Positions 1 through 6,784 of a DNA stretch of 8,267 bases are shown one piece after another; the stretch's first letter is position 1; each line of letters opens with the position of its first letter. A program made the translations under genes and the position numbers. Under the pieces are notes generated by a model. That model was not told the origin of the DNA. It saw nothing but the letters and a program-made list of their open reading frames with translations, and ran no database searches. The DNA lies in NCBI GenBank assembly GCA_947259865.1, contig CAMYNZ010000164.1:1-8267 (forward strand). The letters run 5' to 3'. This DNA is from an uncultured Desulfobacterales bacterium (GTDB lineage Bacteria; Desulfobacterota; Desulfobacteria; Desulfobacterales; G020354645).

Positions 1-23
1 TCAAAGAGACTAAGTAAAACGCC

Positions 24-1109
24 ATGTTTGATAAGCTAAATGGGGTTGAAACCCGCTTTATAGAATTGGAAAAAATCTTGAGTGATCCTGAAATTGTCAA
101 GGATCGGGAGGCTTACCAGAGGTATATCCGTGAGCATGCTGAACTGATTGATATTGTAACTATATTCAGAAAATACAAACAAATTGTGGAAAGTATCGGC
201 GACAGCATGGAGCTTTTAAAAGATACCGACCCGGATATCAAGAGTCTTGCTCGCGAGGATGTCGAATTGCTCACCGGCCAAAAAGAAGAACTTGAACAGG
301 AACTCAAAAAACTGCTTTTACCCAAAGATCCCAACGATGAGAAGAATGTAATTCTTGAAATTAGGGCCGGTACCGGTGGTGAAGAAGCCGCTTTATTTGC
401 CAGTGATCTTTTTCGAATGTACACTCGATATGCAGAAAGCAAGAACTGGAAACTGGATGTTATGACGCACCATGCCACCGGCGTAGGGGGATTTAAAGAA
501 ATAATCGCAACAGTGCAGGGGAAAGGGGCCTATAGCGCCTTCAAATATGAAAGCGGTACCCATCGCGTTCAAAGAGTTCCAACCACCGAGACACAGGGCA
601 GGTTACACACGTCGGCCGTTACTGTCGCGGTATTACCCGAAGCCGAAGAGGTGGACGTGCACATCGAGCCTGCCGAGCTCAAAATTGATGTCTACCGTTC
701 TACCGGTCCGGGCGGGCAAAGCGTAAATACAACCGACTCGGCGGTCCGCATCACGCATCTTCCCAGCGGGCTTGTGGTTACCTGTCAGGATGAGAAATCA
801 CAATTAAAAAACAAGGGCAAAGCCTTAAAAGTCTTGCGAGCTCGCCTTTTGGATCAAATCACCACAGAGCAAAATGAAAAGAGATCACAGGAACGCAAAA
901 ATCAGGTGGGCACCGGAGATAGAAGTCAACGGATCCGGACCTATAATTTCCCCCAGAACAGGGTGACGGATCACCGAATCGGTCTTACACTCTACCAGCT
1001 GGAAAGTATCCTGCAAGGCGATCTCAAGGCCTTAGTCCAGGAACTCACAACCTACTATCAGGCGCAAACGTTACAGGATGCAGAATCAGGTACCAGCCAA
1101 AAACATTAA
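24..1109 (+). CDS. prfA: Peptide chain release factor 1 (RF1)
   Basis: Cytosolic class I release factor that reads UAA and UAG in the ribosomal A site and triggers hydrolysis of peptidyl-tRNA. The 361 residues match the usual length (E. coli RF1 is 360). The N-terminal third is helical and charged. The codon-recognition tripeptide is P186-T187-T188 within VPTTETQGR, the PxT form of RF1 rather than the SPF form of RF2. The class I signature [11 protein letters not shown] contains the catalytic G230-G231-Q232, and a [13 protein letters not shown] stretch typical of RF1 follows. The ATG at 24 gives the expected RF1 N-terminus ([12 protein letters not shown]). Only 23 bases lie upstream, so its promoter is not visible, and the nearest purine-rich stretch (AAAGAG, 3-8) is rather far away. 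The 3' end overlaps prmC, whose product modifies Q232. Identity is secure. Confidence 0.98.
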   Translation: MFDKLNGVETRFIELEKILSDPEIVKDREAYQRYIREHAELIDIVTIFRKYKQIVESIGDSMELLKDTDPDIKSLAREDVELLTGQKEELEQELKKLLLPKDPNDEKNVILEIRAGTGGEEAALFASDLFRMYTRYAESKNWKLDVMTHHATGVGGFKEIIATVQGKGAYSAFKYESGTHRVQRVPTTETQGRLHTSAVTVAVLPEAEEVDVHIEPAELKIDVYRSTGPGGQSVNTTDSAVRITHLPSGLVVTCQDEKSQLKNKGKALKVLRARLLDQITTEQNEKRSQERKNQVGTGDRSQRIRTYNFPQNRVTDHRIGLTLYQLESILQGDLKALVQELTTYYQAQTLQDAESGTSQKH

Positions 1110-1986
1110 ATGGACCATATTGAAACTGCTCGAATGGACAACTTCCTATTTTAAATCCCGGGAAGTAGAAAGTCCAAGGGCTTCTGCCGAAATACTGCTT
1201 GCCCATGTGTTACATTTAAATCGTATCGATCTGTATTTGCGTTACGATCAGCCCCTTGGCAACAATGAATTGGAGAGCTATAAAGCCCTGATCAAACGCA
1301 GAGCCCAAAGAGAGCCTGTGGCTTACATACTGGGCGCCAAGGAATTTTGGTCCCTGGAGCTTGTGGTTACTCCGGACGTTTTAATCCCCCGCCCGGAAAC
1401 CGAGTCTGTGGTCGAGACGGCCCTTGGGGTGCTTGCCGGCGATTTGCCCGTGGCCCCCGGTCGTATTTTGGATCTGGGAACAGGCTGCGGTGCAATTGCA
1501 CTGGCCCTGGCTTCCCGGCAGCCGCAGCATCTATTTTTTGCCTCGGACTTATTCAAAACGGCTACCAGGATTGCAAAGCAGAACGCCATGCGACACGGTC
1601 TGGATAACCGTATTTATTTTTTTGTGGGTGACTGGATGGAACCCCTGAAGGAGAAAACGCAATTATTTGATTTGATCATTTCCAATCCTCCGTATATCCC
1701 CAGCGACGGTATCCCGAAGCTGCAACCTGAAATTTGTAAATATGAACCTCTTTCTGCCCTGGACGGTGAAAAAGACGGACTCGGCTGTTTGAGAAAGATT
1801 ATCGGCGCTGCTCACCGCCTACTGAAGCCGCGCGGGTCTCTGGTTCTGGAAATCGGATACGATCAGAAAGCAGCGGTTCAGGGAGTCGTTGAGCGCTGCG
1901 GAGAATATGACAGGGTATTTTTTTCTAAGGATTACAGCGGCATCTATCGTGTTGCCCGAATGCAGAAAAAAAATGTTGCGAATTAA
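1078..1986 (+). CDS. prmC: Release factor glutamine N5-methyltransferase PrmC (HemK)
   Basis: S-adenosylmethionine-dependent cytosolic enzyme that methylates the glutamine of the GGQ motif in RF1 and RF2, raising their termination efficiency. At 302 residues it is slightly longer than E. coli PrmC (277). The N-terminal helical domain (about residues 1-90) carries the [15 protein letters not shown] stretch typical of the family and recognises the release factor. The Rossmann-like domain follows, with the SAM-binding motif DLGTGCG at 132-138 and the catalytic N203-P-P-Y206, which contacts the substrate glutamine. The start lies inside prfA, giving a 32-bp overlap; no other ATG in this frame precedes the conserved region, and a TTG near 1120 would cut into it. 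No good ribosome binding site is seen, so translational coupling to prfA is likely. Pairing prfA with prmC is a widespread arrangement that puts enzyme and substrate in one transcript. Confidence 0.97.
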   Translation: MQNQVPAKNIKWTILKLLEWTTSYFKSREVESPRASAEILLAHVLHLNRIDLYLRYDQPLGNNELESYKALIKRRAQREPVAYILGAKEFWSLELVVTPDVLIPRPETESVVETALGVLAGDLPVAPGRILDLGTGCGAIALALASRQPQHLFFASDLFKTATRIAKQNAMRHGLDNRIYFFVGDWMEPLKEKTQLFDLIISNPPYIPSDGIPKLQPEICKYEPLSALDGEKDGLGCLRKIIGAAHRLLKPRGSLVLEIGYDQKAAVQGVVERCGEYDRVFFSKDYSGIYRVARMQKKNVAN

Positions 1987-2115
1987 GATTCAGTTTGTTA
2001 GAGACAATAGATTTTTCATATCACACGTCTTTGGACTTTCTTCCCGGTGCTTTTCTAAAGTCGGAAGAAGGGTTGAAGAAGGCGGCGGTAAAACCAATCA
2101 AGAAAGGAGAAACCC
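1987..2115 (+). promoter_or_regulatory. Candidate rpsB leader with alternative hairpins
   Basis: This 129-bp gap separates prmC from rpsB and probably holds the rpsB promoter and 5' leader. Two overlapping inverted repeats are visible. Bases 2036-2044 can pair with 2063-2071 (nine pairs, one of them G-U, 18-base loop). Bases 2034-2039 (GACTTT) can pair instead with 2057-2062 (AAAGTC). Both use 2036-2039, so the helices exclude each other. In several bacterial groups S2 represses its own mRNA through a leader, so a regulatory RNA would be plausible here, but I do not recognise a known rpsB leader family. Promoter boxes are weak: TTGTTA with ATATCA downstream at a 17-base spacing is one possibility. 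The role is inferred from position and folding only. Confidence 0.35.
2104..2109 (+). promoter_or_regulatory. Ribosome binding site of rpsB
   Basis: AAGGAG lies six bases before the ATG at 2116. It is the best Shine-Dalgarno match in the window, as expected for a highly expressed ribosomal protein, and it fixes the rpsB start. Confidence 0.85.
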
Positions 2116-3018
2116 ATGGCTTATGTGACAATGAAGGAACTCCTTGAAGCCGGAGTTCATTTCGGACATCAAACCAAACGCTGGAACCCCAAGATGAAAC
2201 CGTATATCTTCGGAGCCAGAAATGGAATTTACATTATTGATCTACAGAAAACGGTGCGCATGTTCAGGACGGTGTATGACTTTGTGGCTGAGACCGTAGC
2301 AGACGGTCATTCGGTGCTTTTTGTCGGCACAAAAAAACAGGCCCGTGAATCTATTTATGAAGAGGCCAACCGCTGTGAGATGTTTTATGTGCACAACCGC
2401 TGGTTGGGCGGTATGCTCACGAATTTTCAAACCATAAAAAAGAGTATCGATCGACTCAATTATCTCAATGAAATCATAAACGACGGATCGATTAGCCTTT
2501 TCCCCAAAAAAGAGCGGCTGAAGCTGGAAAAAGAACGCACCAAGCTGGACAATAACCTGGGCGGGATACGCCTGATGACGCGTCTTCCCGGGGCTATTTT
2601 TGTGGTTGATCCCAAAAACGAGGCCATCGCAGTTCACGAAGGCAAAAGACTCAACATTCCCATCATCGCTATCGTTGATACCAACTGTGACCCTGATATT
2701 ATTGATTACATTGTCCCGGGCAATGATGATGCTATCCGGGCCATCCGATTGATTACTTCCAGAATTGCAGATGCCTGTCTGGAAGGTCAAGAACGCCTGG
2801 CTGAAAAACAGCAGGCCGAGGCCGACAAGGATGTGGAAGAAGAATCTGAAGTTGCAGTCGCCAGTGCCGAGTTGAAGCCGGGTGAACGAAAAGTTATTGC
2901 CGACGGAACACAAGGCCCGGTTGTTGAAATCATCAAGCGCGGGACCGGTGAAAGCGCCAGCGATACCGAAGAAGAAACACCAGAGGAAACGATTGAAGCA
3001 GACGGAGCAGGAGAATAA
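2116..3018 (+). CDS. rpsB: 30S ribosomal protein S2
   Basis: Late-assembling small-subunit protein on the solvent side of the 30S, next to S1 binding and the mRNA exit region. The N-terminus [20 protein letters not shown] is the family start. It is followed by the [21 protein letters not shown] signature region (broken here: [10 protein letters not shown], then [11 protein letters not shown]) and later by [18 protein letters not shown] and [14 protein letters not shown], the second S2 signature. The conserved core ends near residue 228. Residues about 229-300 form an extra tail that is strongly acidic at both ends ([10 protein letters not shown] and [14 protein letters not shown]) with a less charged middle ([18 protein letters not shown]). 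Total length is 300, against 241 in E. coli. A strong ribosome binding site precedes it and tsf follows two bases after the stop, as in most bacteria. Confidence 0.98.
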   Translation: MAYVTMKELLEAGVHFGHQTKRWNPKMKPYIFGARNGIYIIDLQKTVRMFRTVYDFVAETVADGHSVLFVGTKKQARESIYEEANRCEMFYVHNRWLGGMLTNFQTIKKSIDRLNYLNEIINDGSISLFPKKERLKLEKERTKLDNNLGGIRLMTRLPGAIFVVDPKNEAIAVHEGKRLNIPIIAIVDTNCDPDIIDYIVPGNDDAIRAIRLITSRIADACLEGQERLAEKQQAEADKDVEEESEVAVASAELKPGERKVIADGTQGPVVEIIKRGTGESASDTEEETPEETIEADGAGE

Positions 3019-3020
3019 AT

Positions 3021-3617
3021 ATGGCCGACATTAGTGCAGATATGGTAAAACAACTCCGGGAAAAAACGGGATCCGGAATCATGGATTGCAAGCAAGCCCT
3101 GACCGAATGCGAGGGCAATTTAGATAAGGCGGTTGATTTTTTAAGGAAAAAAGGCCTGGCGACAGCTGCCAAGCGAGCCGGAAGGGCGATGTCCGAGGGG
3201 GTCATAAAATCCTACATTCATATGGGGGGCAAGCTGGGCGTATTGGTTGAAGTTAATTGTGAGACCGATTTTGTGGCTAAAAATGACGATTTCCAGGATT
3301 TTGCCAAGAATATCGCCATGCATATCGCTGCCACCAACCCCCTGGGAATCCAGCCCGAAGATATCCCGGACGAGATCATCCGTAAAGAAAAAGAAATCTA
3401 CCGTGCCCAGGCTCTGGAGCTCGGAAAACCAGAGAATATCGTCGATAAAATTGCGGAGGGAAAGCTCAACAAATTTATCAAAGATAGCTGTTTATTAAAC
3501 CAGCCCTACGTGCGTGATCCTGAAATCACGGTCGGCGATCTGTTGAATGAATTAATCGCCAAGATCGGAGAGAATATCAATATCAAACGCTTTGTGCGTT
3601 ATCAGTTAGGGGAGTAA
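3021..3617 (+). CDS. tsf: Elongation factor Ts (short form)
   Basis: Nucleotide exchange factor that releases GDP from EF-Tu during translation elongation. An N-terminal UBA-like domain of about 55 residues contains signature 1 (LREKTGSGIMDCKQAL, residues 12-27). Signature 2 (EVNCETDFVAK, 77-87) includes T82-D83-F84-V85, the loop that inserts near the EF-Tu nucleotide site. At 198 residues it is much shorter than E. coli EF-Ts (283) and close to the roughly 196 residues of the Thermus protein, which has one core subdomain and works as a dimer. The stop follows a normal family C-terminus (INIKRFVRYQLGE), so this is a natural short form, not a truncation. AGGAG at 3009-3013, inside the end of rpsB, sets the ATG at 3021. 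Confidence 0.98.
   Translation: MADISADMVKQLREKTGSGIMDCKQALTECEGNLDKAVDFLRKKGLATAAKRAGRAMSEGVIKSYIHMGGKLGVLVEVNCETDFVAKNDDFQDFAKNIAMHIAATNPLGIQPEDIPDEIIRKEKEIYRAQALELGKPENIVDKIAEGKLNKFIKDSCLLNQPYVRDPEITVGDLLNELIAKIGENINIKRFVRYQLGE
3608..3614 (+). promoter_or_regulatory. Ribosome binding site deciding the TTG start of pyrH
   Basis: AGGGGAG overlaps the last codons of tsf and sits nine bases before the TTG at 3624. It supports TTG as the pyrH start; the first in-frame ATG (3678) would delete the conserved ATP-binding KLSGEA motif. Confidence 0.75.
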
Positions 3618-3623
3618 CCTTTT

Positions 3624-4340
3624 TTGCCGCGACCTCGCTATAAAAGAGTGCTTATAAAATTGAGCGGAGAAGCCCTGATGGGTGATCAGGCCTTTGGTAT
3701 CAGTCCTGAGATGCTTCAATATGTGGCGCAAGAGATCCGTTCGGTTTTTTCTCTCGGGGTTCAGATCGCCCTGGTTGTGGGTGGCGGCAATATTTTCAGG
3801 GGAATCGCTGCCAGTTCTTATGGTATGGATCGATCTTCCGCCGACCACATGGGAATGCTGGCAACTATTATAAACAGCCTGGCACTGCAGGATGCCCTCG
3901 AGAGCCAGGGAATTCAGACCCGGACCCAGACGGCGATAACCATGCATTCAATTGCCGAACCGTATATTCTTCGCAGAGCCATTCGCCATCTTGAAAAGGG
4001 AAGGGTGGTGCTTTTTGGCGCCGGCACCGGGAACCCGTATTTCACTACCGATACCGCCGCGGTTTTGAGGGCTCAGGAAATTCATGCCGAAATTCTGTTA
4101 AAGGCCACCAAAGTCGATGGACTTTATGATTTGGATCCCGTTGAAAATCAAAATGCCGTATTGCTAAAACACATCCCTTATATGGAAGTTTTGGAAAAAC
4201 AGCTCAGAGTCATGGACATGACGGCCATCTCGTTAGCCATGGATAATGATCTCCCGCTGGCGGTATTTAATTTGAAAAACAAGGGAAACATCAAAAAAGT
4301 AGTCTGTGGCCAGGACATTGGCACGCTAATTACCAATTAA
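3624..4340 (+). CDS. pyrH: Uridylate kinase (UMP kinase)
   Basis: Cytosolic enzyme that phosphorylates UMP to UDP with ATP, an essential step of pyrimidine nucleotide synthesis. It belongs to the amino acid kinase fold and is normally a hexamer controlled by GTP and UTP. Visible motifs are the N-terminal nucleotide-binding stretch [11 protein letters not shown] (about residues 9-19), the glycine-rich G53-G-G-N-I-F-R-G60 that binds phosphate, [19 protein letters not shown], the [13 protein letters not shown] substrate loop, and [12 protein letters not shown]. The 238 residues are the usual size (E. coli 241). The start codon is TTG, six bases after the tsf stop and with a good ribosome binding site; it gives [17 protein letters not shown], as in homologues. 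Its place between tsf and frr is widely conserved. Confidence 0.97.
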   Translation: MPRPRYKRVLIKLSGEALMGDQAFGISPEMLQYVAQEIRSVFSLGVQIALVVGGGNIFRGIAASSYGMDRSSADHMGMLATIINSLALQDALESQGIQTRTQTAITMHSIAEPYILRRAIRHLEKGRVVLFGAGTGNPYFTTDTAAVLRAQEIHAEILLKATKVDGLYDLDPVENQNAVLLKHIPYMEVLEKQLRVMDMTAISLAMDNDLPLAVFNLKNKGNIKKVVCGQDIGTLITN

Positions 4341-4344
4341 AGAC

Positions 4345-4358
4345 AACCTGTAACCTGT
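4345..4358. repeat. Tandem 7-bp duplication
   Basis: AACCTGT occurs twice in immediate succession in the 38-bp gap between pyrH and frr. It probably reflects slippage; no function is apparent. Confidence 0.5.
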
Positions 4359-4378
4359 GATCAAAAGGGGTAGGGGTT

Positions 4379-4936
4379 ATGCTAGACGAAATATACCAGG
4401 AAACCGGTGACAATATGGGTAAGTCGATTACCTCGCTGGAAAATGAATTCAAACGAATCAGGACCGGGCGTGCCCATCTATCAATTCTGGATGGAATTCG
4501 GGTGGATTATTATGGAACACCGACGCCGCTTAATCAGATGGCGTCCCTTTCTGTGCCCGAAAGCCGTCTGATTTCAATCCAACCCTGGGATGTATCCGTA
4601 ATAAAGGAGATCGAAAAGGCGATTTTAAAATCAGACCTGGGACTGACGCCTTCCAGCGACGGCAAAATCATTCGGATTGCTATACCGCCTCTCACAGAAG
4701 AACGAAGGAAAGAACTCGTCAAAGTTGTCAACAAAATGAGCGAAGATCATAAGGTGGCCGTACGAAATTTGCGTCGTGACGCCAACGATATGATAAAGGA
4801 ATTAAAAAAGGAGGGAGAGATTTCGGAGGACGAGGCTTTCAAAGCCCAGGATCAAGTCCAACAGATAACCGATGAGCACATCAAGCGTATCGACGAAATC
4901 AACGATAAAAAAGAGAAAGAAATCCTTGAATTCTAA
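4379..4936 (+). CDS. frr: Ribosome recycling factor (RRF)
   Basis: With EF-G, this cytosolic factor splits the post-termination ribosome so that it can be used again. The 185 residues equal the E. coli length and align end to end with it by eye. Characteristic stretches are RIRTGRAHLSILDGI and VDYYGTPTPLNQMASL (tip of the long helical domain and domain II), SDLGLTPSSDGKIIRI, PPLTEERRKELVKVV, and VAVRNLRRDANDMIK. The C-terminus is a charged helix ending in KEKEILEF. The ATG at 4379 is chosen because it reproduces the family N-terminus and has AGGGG at 4366-4370, eight bases upstream; an internal ATG at 4415 would remove part of helix 1. The end overlaps the probable uppS start. The role fits prfA and prmC at the head of the cluster: termination followed by recycling. 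Confidence 0.98.
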   Translation: MLDEIYQETGDNMGKSITSLENEFKRIRTGRAHLSILDGIRVDYYGTPTPLNQMASLSVPESRLISIQPWDVSVIKEIEKAILKSDLGLTPSSDGKIIRIAIPPLTEERRKELVKVVNKMSEDHKVAVRNLRRDANDMIKELKKEGEISEDEAFKAQDQVQQITDEHIKRIDEINDKKEKEILEF

Positions 4937-5675
4937 TTCGCCCGCCCCCAATTTTTCTGACGTAAACGGAACAAAACTCCCCACCCACGTAGCCATCATA
5001 ATGGACGGTAGCGGCCGTTGGGCCAAAAAGCGCCTGCTGAATCGAATAAAAGGTCATGAAAAGGGTGCCGAAACCGTGCGAACCATCGTACGAACCTGTC
5101 GCCAGATCGGTATTCGCAACCTGACCCTGTACGCTTTTTCTACCGAGAACTGGCAACGGCCTAAAACTGAAATCCAGGCGCTAATGACCCTTTTGATTAA
5201 ATTTCTGGATTCAGAGCTAAAAGAAATGATGGACAACAATATACGGCTTGATACAATCGGAGAGATCGACCGCTTGCCGCAATCAGTTCAGAAGGCCTTG
5301 CGCAGAACCAAGGAGACGACCCAAGAAAATAACGGTATGCGCCTTATCCTGGCCCTGAGTTACGGCGGCCGATCCGAAATCGTCAGGATGGCCCAAGCAC
5401 TTGCCCAAAAGGCCAGCACGGGCGCGATTGAACCGCATGCCATTGATACCGATCTGGTATCGCAACATCTCTATACCGCTGACATACCTGATCCGGATCT
5501 TCTGATCCGCACCAGCGGAGAAATGCGCATCAGCAATTTTTTACTCTGGCAAATTGCGTACACGGAAATTTGTGTTACTGATACGCTCTGGCCTGATTTT
5601 GGCAAAGAAGAATTTTTACGCATTCTAAAAGATTTCCAGCAACGCGAACGCAGGTATGGTAAAGTAGGCGAATAA
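4926..5675 (+). CDS. uppS: Undecaprenyl diphosphate synthase (cis-prenyltransferase)
   Basis: Condenses farnesyl diphosphate with eight isopentenyl diphosphates to give the C55 carrier for peptidoglycan and other wall polymers; it works as a dimer at the inner face of the membrane. Motifs in order: HVAIIMDGSGRWA with catalytic Asp27, GHEKGAETVR, LYAFSTENWQRP, and IRTSGEMRISNFLLWQ with the diphosphate- and Mg-binding residues, then LWPDF. With the TTG at 4926 the protein has 249 residues (E. coli 253), starts 20 residues before HVAIIMDG, and overlaps frr by 11 bp. An in-frame ATG at 4872 would add 18 residues encoded inside frr with no ribosome binding site; the upstream signal for TTG is also weak, so the start is uncertain. 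Oddity: Ser29 stands where the family nearly always has Asn (DGNGRW). Confidence 0.95.
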   Translation: MNSNSPAPNFSDVNGTKLPTHVAIIMDGSGRWAKKRLLNRIKGHEKGAETVRTIVRTCRQIGIRNLTLYAFSTENWQRPKTEIQALMTLLIKFLDSELKEMMDNNIRLDTIGEIDRLPQSVQKALRRTKETTQENNGMRLILALSYGGRSEIVRMAQALAQKASTGAIEPHAIDTDLVSQHLYTADIPDPDLLIRTSGEMRISNFLLWQIAYTEICVTDTLWPDFGKEEFLRILKDFQQRERRYGKVGE

Positions 5676-5707
5676 CTCGCCGCCGGGACACCCGGAGCCC
5701 AAAGATT

Positions 5708-6517
5708 ATGCACCTCAAGCGTTGGATTACATTTCTGGTGGCGCTGCCTTTTCTTGTTTTTATCATCTATAAAGGCAGTGTTGTTTTTGCGGTGGTCATC
5801 AGTATTGTCAGTCTTCTCACTTTGTGGGAGTATTTCCACGTGGTGCTGGATACAGATGAAAGCATTTTAGCGGGTATACCGCTGTTGGCGTTTATTACCG
5901 CACCGGCGATCTTCTGGATCGGTTATGCCAACGCTTTTGGTCTGGTGTTGGTGCTTATCGTATTCAACCTGATCGCATCCGCGCTTATCTCGATTGTACT
6001 GTTCAAAAACAGACCCCGCGTGCTTGAGACCGTCAAATATCAGGTTCAGGGTATCATCTATATACCGCTTTTGCTTTTATTCCTGGTTCTTATCCGTAAT
6101 GGAGCGGACGGTATGCTGTGGTTGGCGCTTGTGTTGTGCGTGATTTTTGCCGGTGACACAAGCGCCTATTATTTCGGCACCTACCTGGGTCGGCACAAAC
6201 TCGCTCCGGCAGTCAGTCCCGGAAAGACGATCGAGGGGGCGGTCGGTGGGCTGGTGGCGAATATGGCCGTTGGCGCTGCGTTTAAAGCACTTTTTTTACC
6301 TGACCTGCCGTGGCTGTTAAGTATTATCTTTTTCCTGGTTGTCGGTATTACGGGTCAGGCAGGGGACCTGTTTGAATCCGCGCTGAAACGGACCTCGAAT
6401 ATAAAAGATTCCGGAGGACTGCTTCCGGGTCACGGCGGGTTTTTGGATCGTATTGATGCACTGCTGTTTGCCGCTCCGGTGGCCTATTTTTTTAAGGAAT
6501 ATATGTTCCAATTGTAA
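5708..6517 (+). CDS. cdsA: Phosphatidate cytidylyltransferase (CDP-diacylglycerol synthase)
   Basis: Integral inner-membrane enzyme that makes CDP-diacylglycerol from CTP and phosphatidic acid, the branch point for all bacterial phospholipids. The 269 residues are largely hydrophobic, with about seven or eight membrane segments; the first lie near residues 8-20 and 22-40. The C-terminal family signature is complete: S224-A-L-K-R228, K233-D234, P240-G-H-G-G244 and D247-R-I-D250, whose acidic residues bind the metals and CTP. The conserved FAGDTSAYYFGTYLGRHKLAP and SPGKTIEGAVGG stretches precede it. ATG at 5708 has GGAG at 5694-5697, ten bases upstream, and lies 32 bp after uppS. The uppS-cdsA order is very common and probably reflects co-transcription of envelope lipid genes. 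Confidence 0.97.
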   Translation: MHLKRWITFLVALPFLVFIIYKGSVVFAVVISIVSLLTLWEYFHVVLDTDESILAGIPLLAFITAPAIFWIGYANAFGLVLVLIVFNLIASALISIVLFKNRPRVLETVKYQVQGIIYIPLLLLFLVLIRNGADGMLWLALVLCVIFAGDTSAYYFGTYLGRHKLAPAVSPGKTIEGAVGGLVANMAVGAAFKALFLPDLPWLLSIIFFLVVGITGQAGDLFESALKRTSNIKDSGGLLPGHGGFLDRIDALLFAAPVAYFFKEYMFQL

Positions 6518-6528
6518 ACGGTGAAGAT

Positions 6529-6548
6529 AGCGGATTGATAAATCCGTT
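6529..6548 (+). other. Short hairpin after cdsA
   Basis: Eight bases (6529-6536) can pair with 6541-6548 across a GATA loop, with one G-U pair. It lies 12 bases after the cdsA stop. No run of T follows, so it is not a standard intrinsic terminator. It may protect the 3' end of the upstream message or be incidental. Confidence 0.3.
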
Positions 6549-6567
6549 ATAAAAAGAGTCATCTATA

Positions 6568-6725
6568 CAAAATCCGAATATCGAAATTCGAAACTCGAAA
6601 CAAATCCGAATATCAAATTCTCTAATGTTCAAAACAAAAAAGCCCGGTATCAGGTAGTTTTAAGAATTTGAACATTCGAATTTTGAATTTGTTTCGAATT
6701 TCGTGCCTCGAATTTCGAATTTTTA
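6568..6725. repeat. Large imperfect palindromic repeat, AT-rich
   Basis: This is an interrupted inverted repeat of about 158 bp between cdsA and dxr. Three arm blocks match perfectly: 6581-6591 with 6708-6718 (11 bp), 6596-6605 with 6687-6696 (10 bp) and 6624-6633 with 6667-6676 (10 bp). About 30 bases form the loop (AGCCCGG... region). The arms are made of repeated TTCGAA, CGAAA and ATTCGAA-like words, so they are also internally repetitive. The style matches dispersed palindromes I remember from Desulfobacterota genomes, but I could not search. It encodes no transposase; it might be a non-autonomous element or a foldback repeat. It may affect transcription from cdsA into dxr. Confidence 0.75.
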
Positions 6726-6784
6726 ATCAAAAAATAGTTTATTTTCTAGCAATTTCTGTTAACTATCTGATATTAAATGATAAT

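Noticed and set aside
1347..1648. Two overlapping + strand open frames inside prmC (1347-1607 and 1424-1648)
   Set aside because: They are other-frame readings of the SAM-binding region of prmC and show no family motif.
2242..2913. 223-codon open frame on the minus strand within rpsB
   Set aside because: It lies wholly antisense to a gene with clear family signatures, and its translation shows no recognisable motif or domain.
6568..6725. CRISPR array
   Set aside because: The repeated words are short, overlapping and arranged as an inverted repeat, without regular direct repeats and spacers.
6668..6784. 39-residue N-terminal extension of Dxr
   Set aside because: It translates the right arm of the palindrome and AT-rich flank, and the canonical Dxr N-terminus begins exactly at the ATG at 6785.
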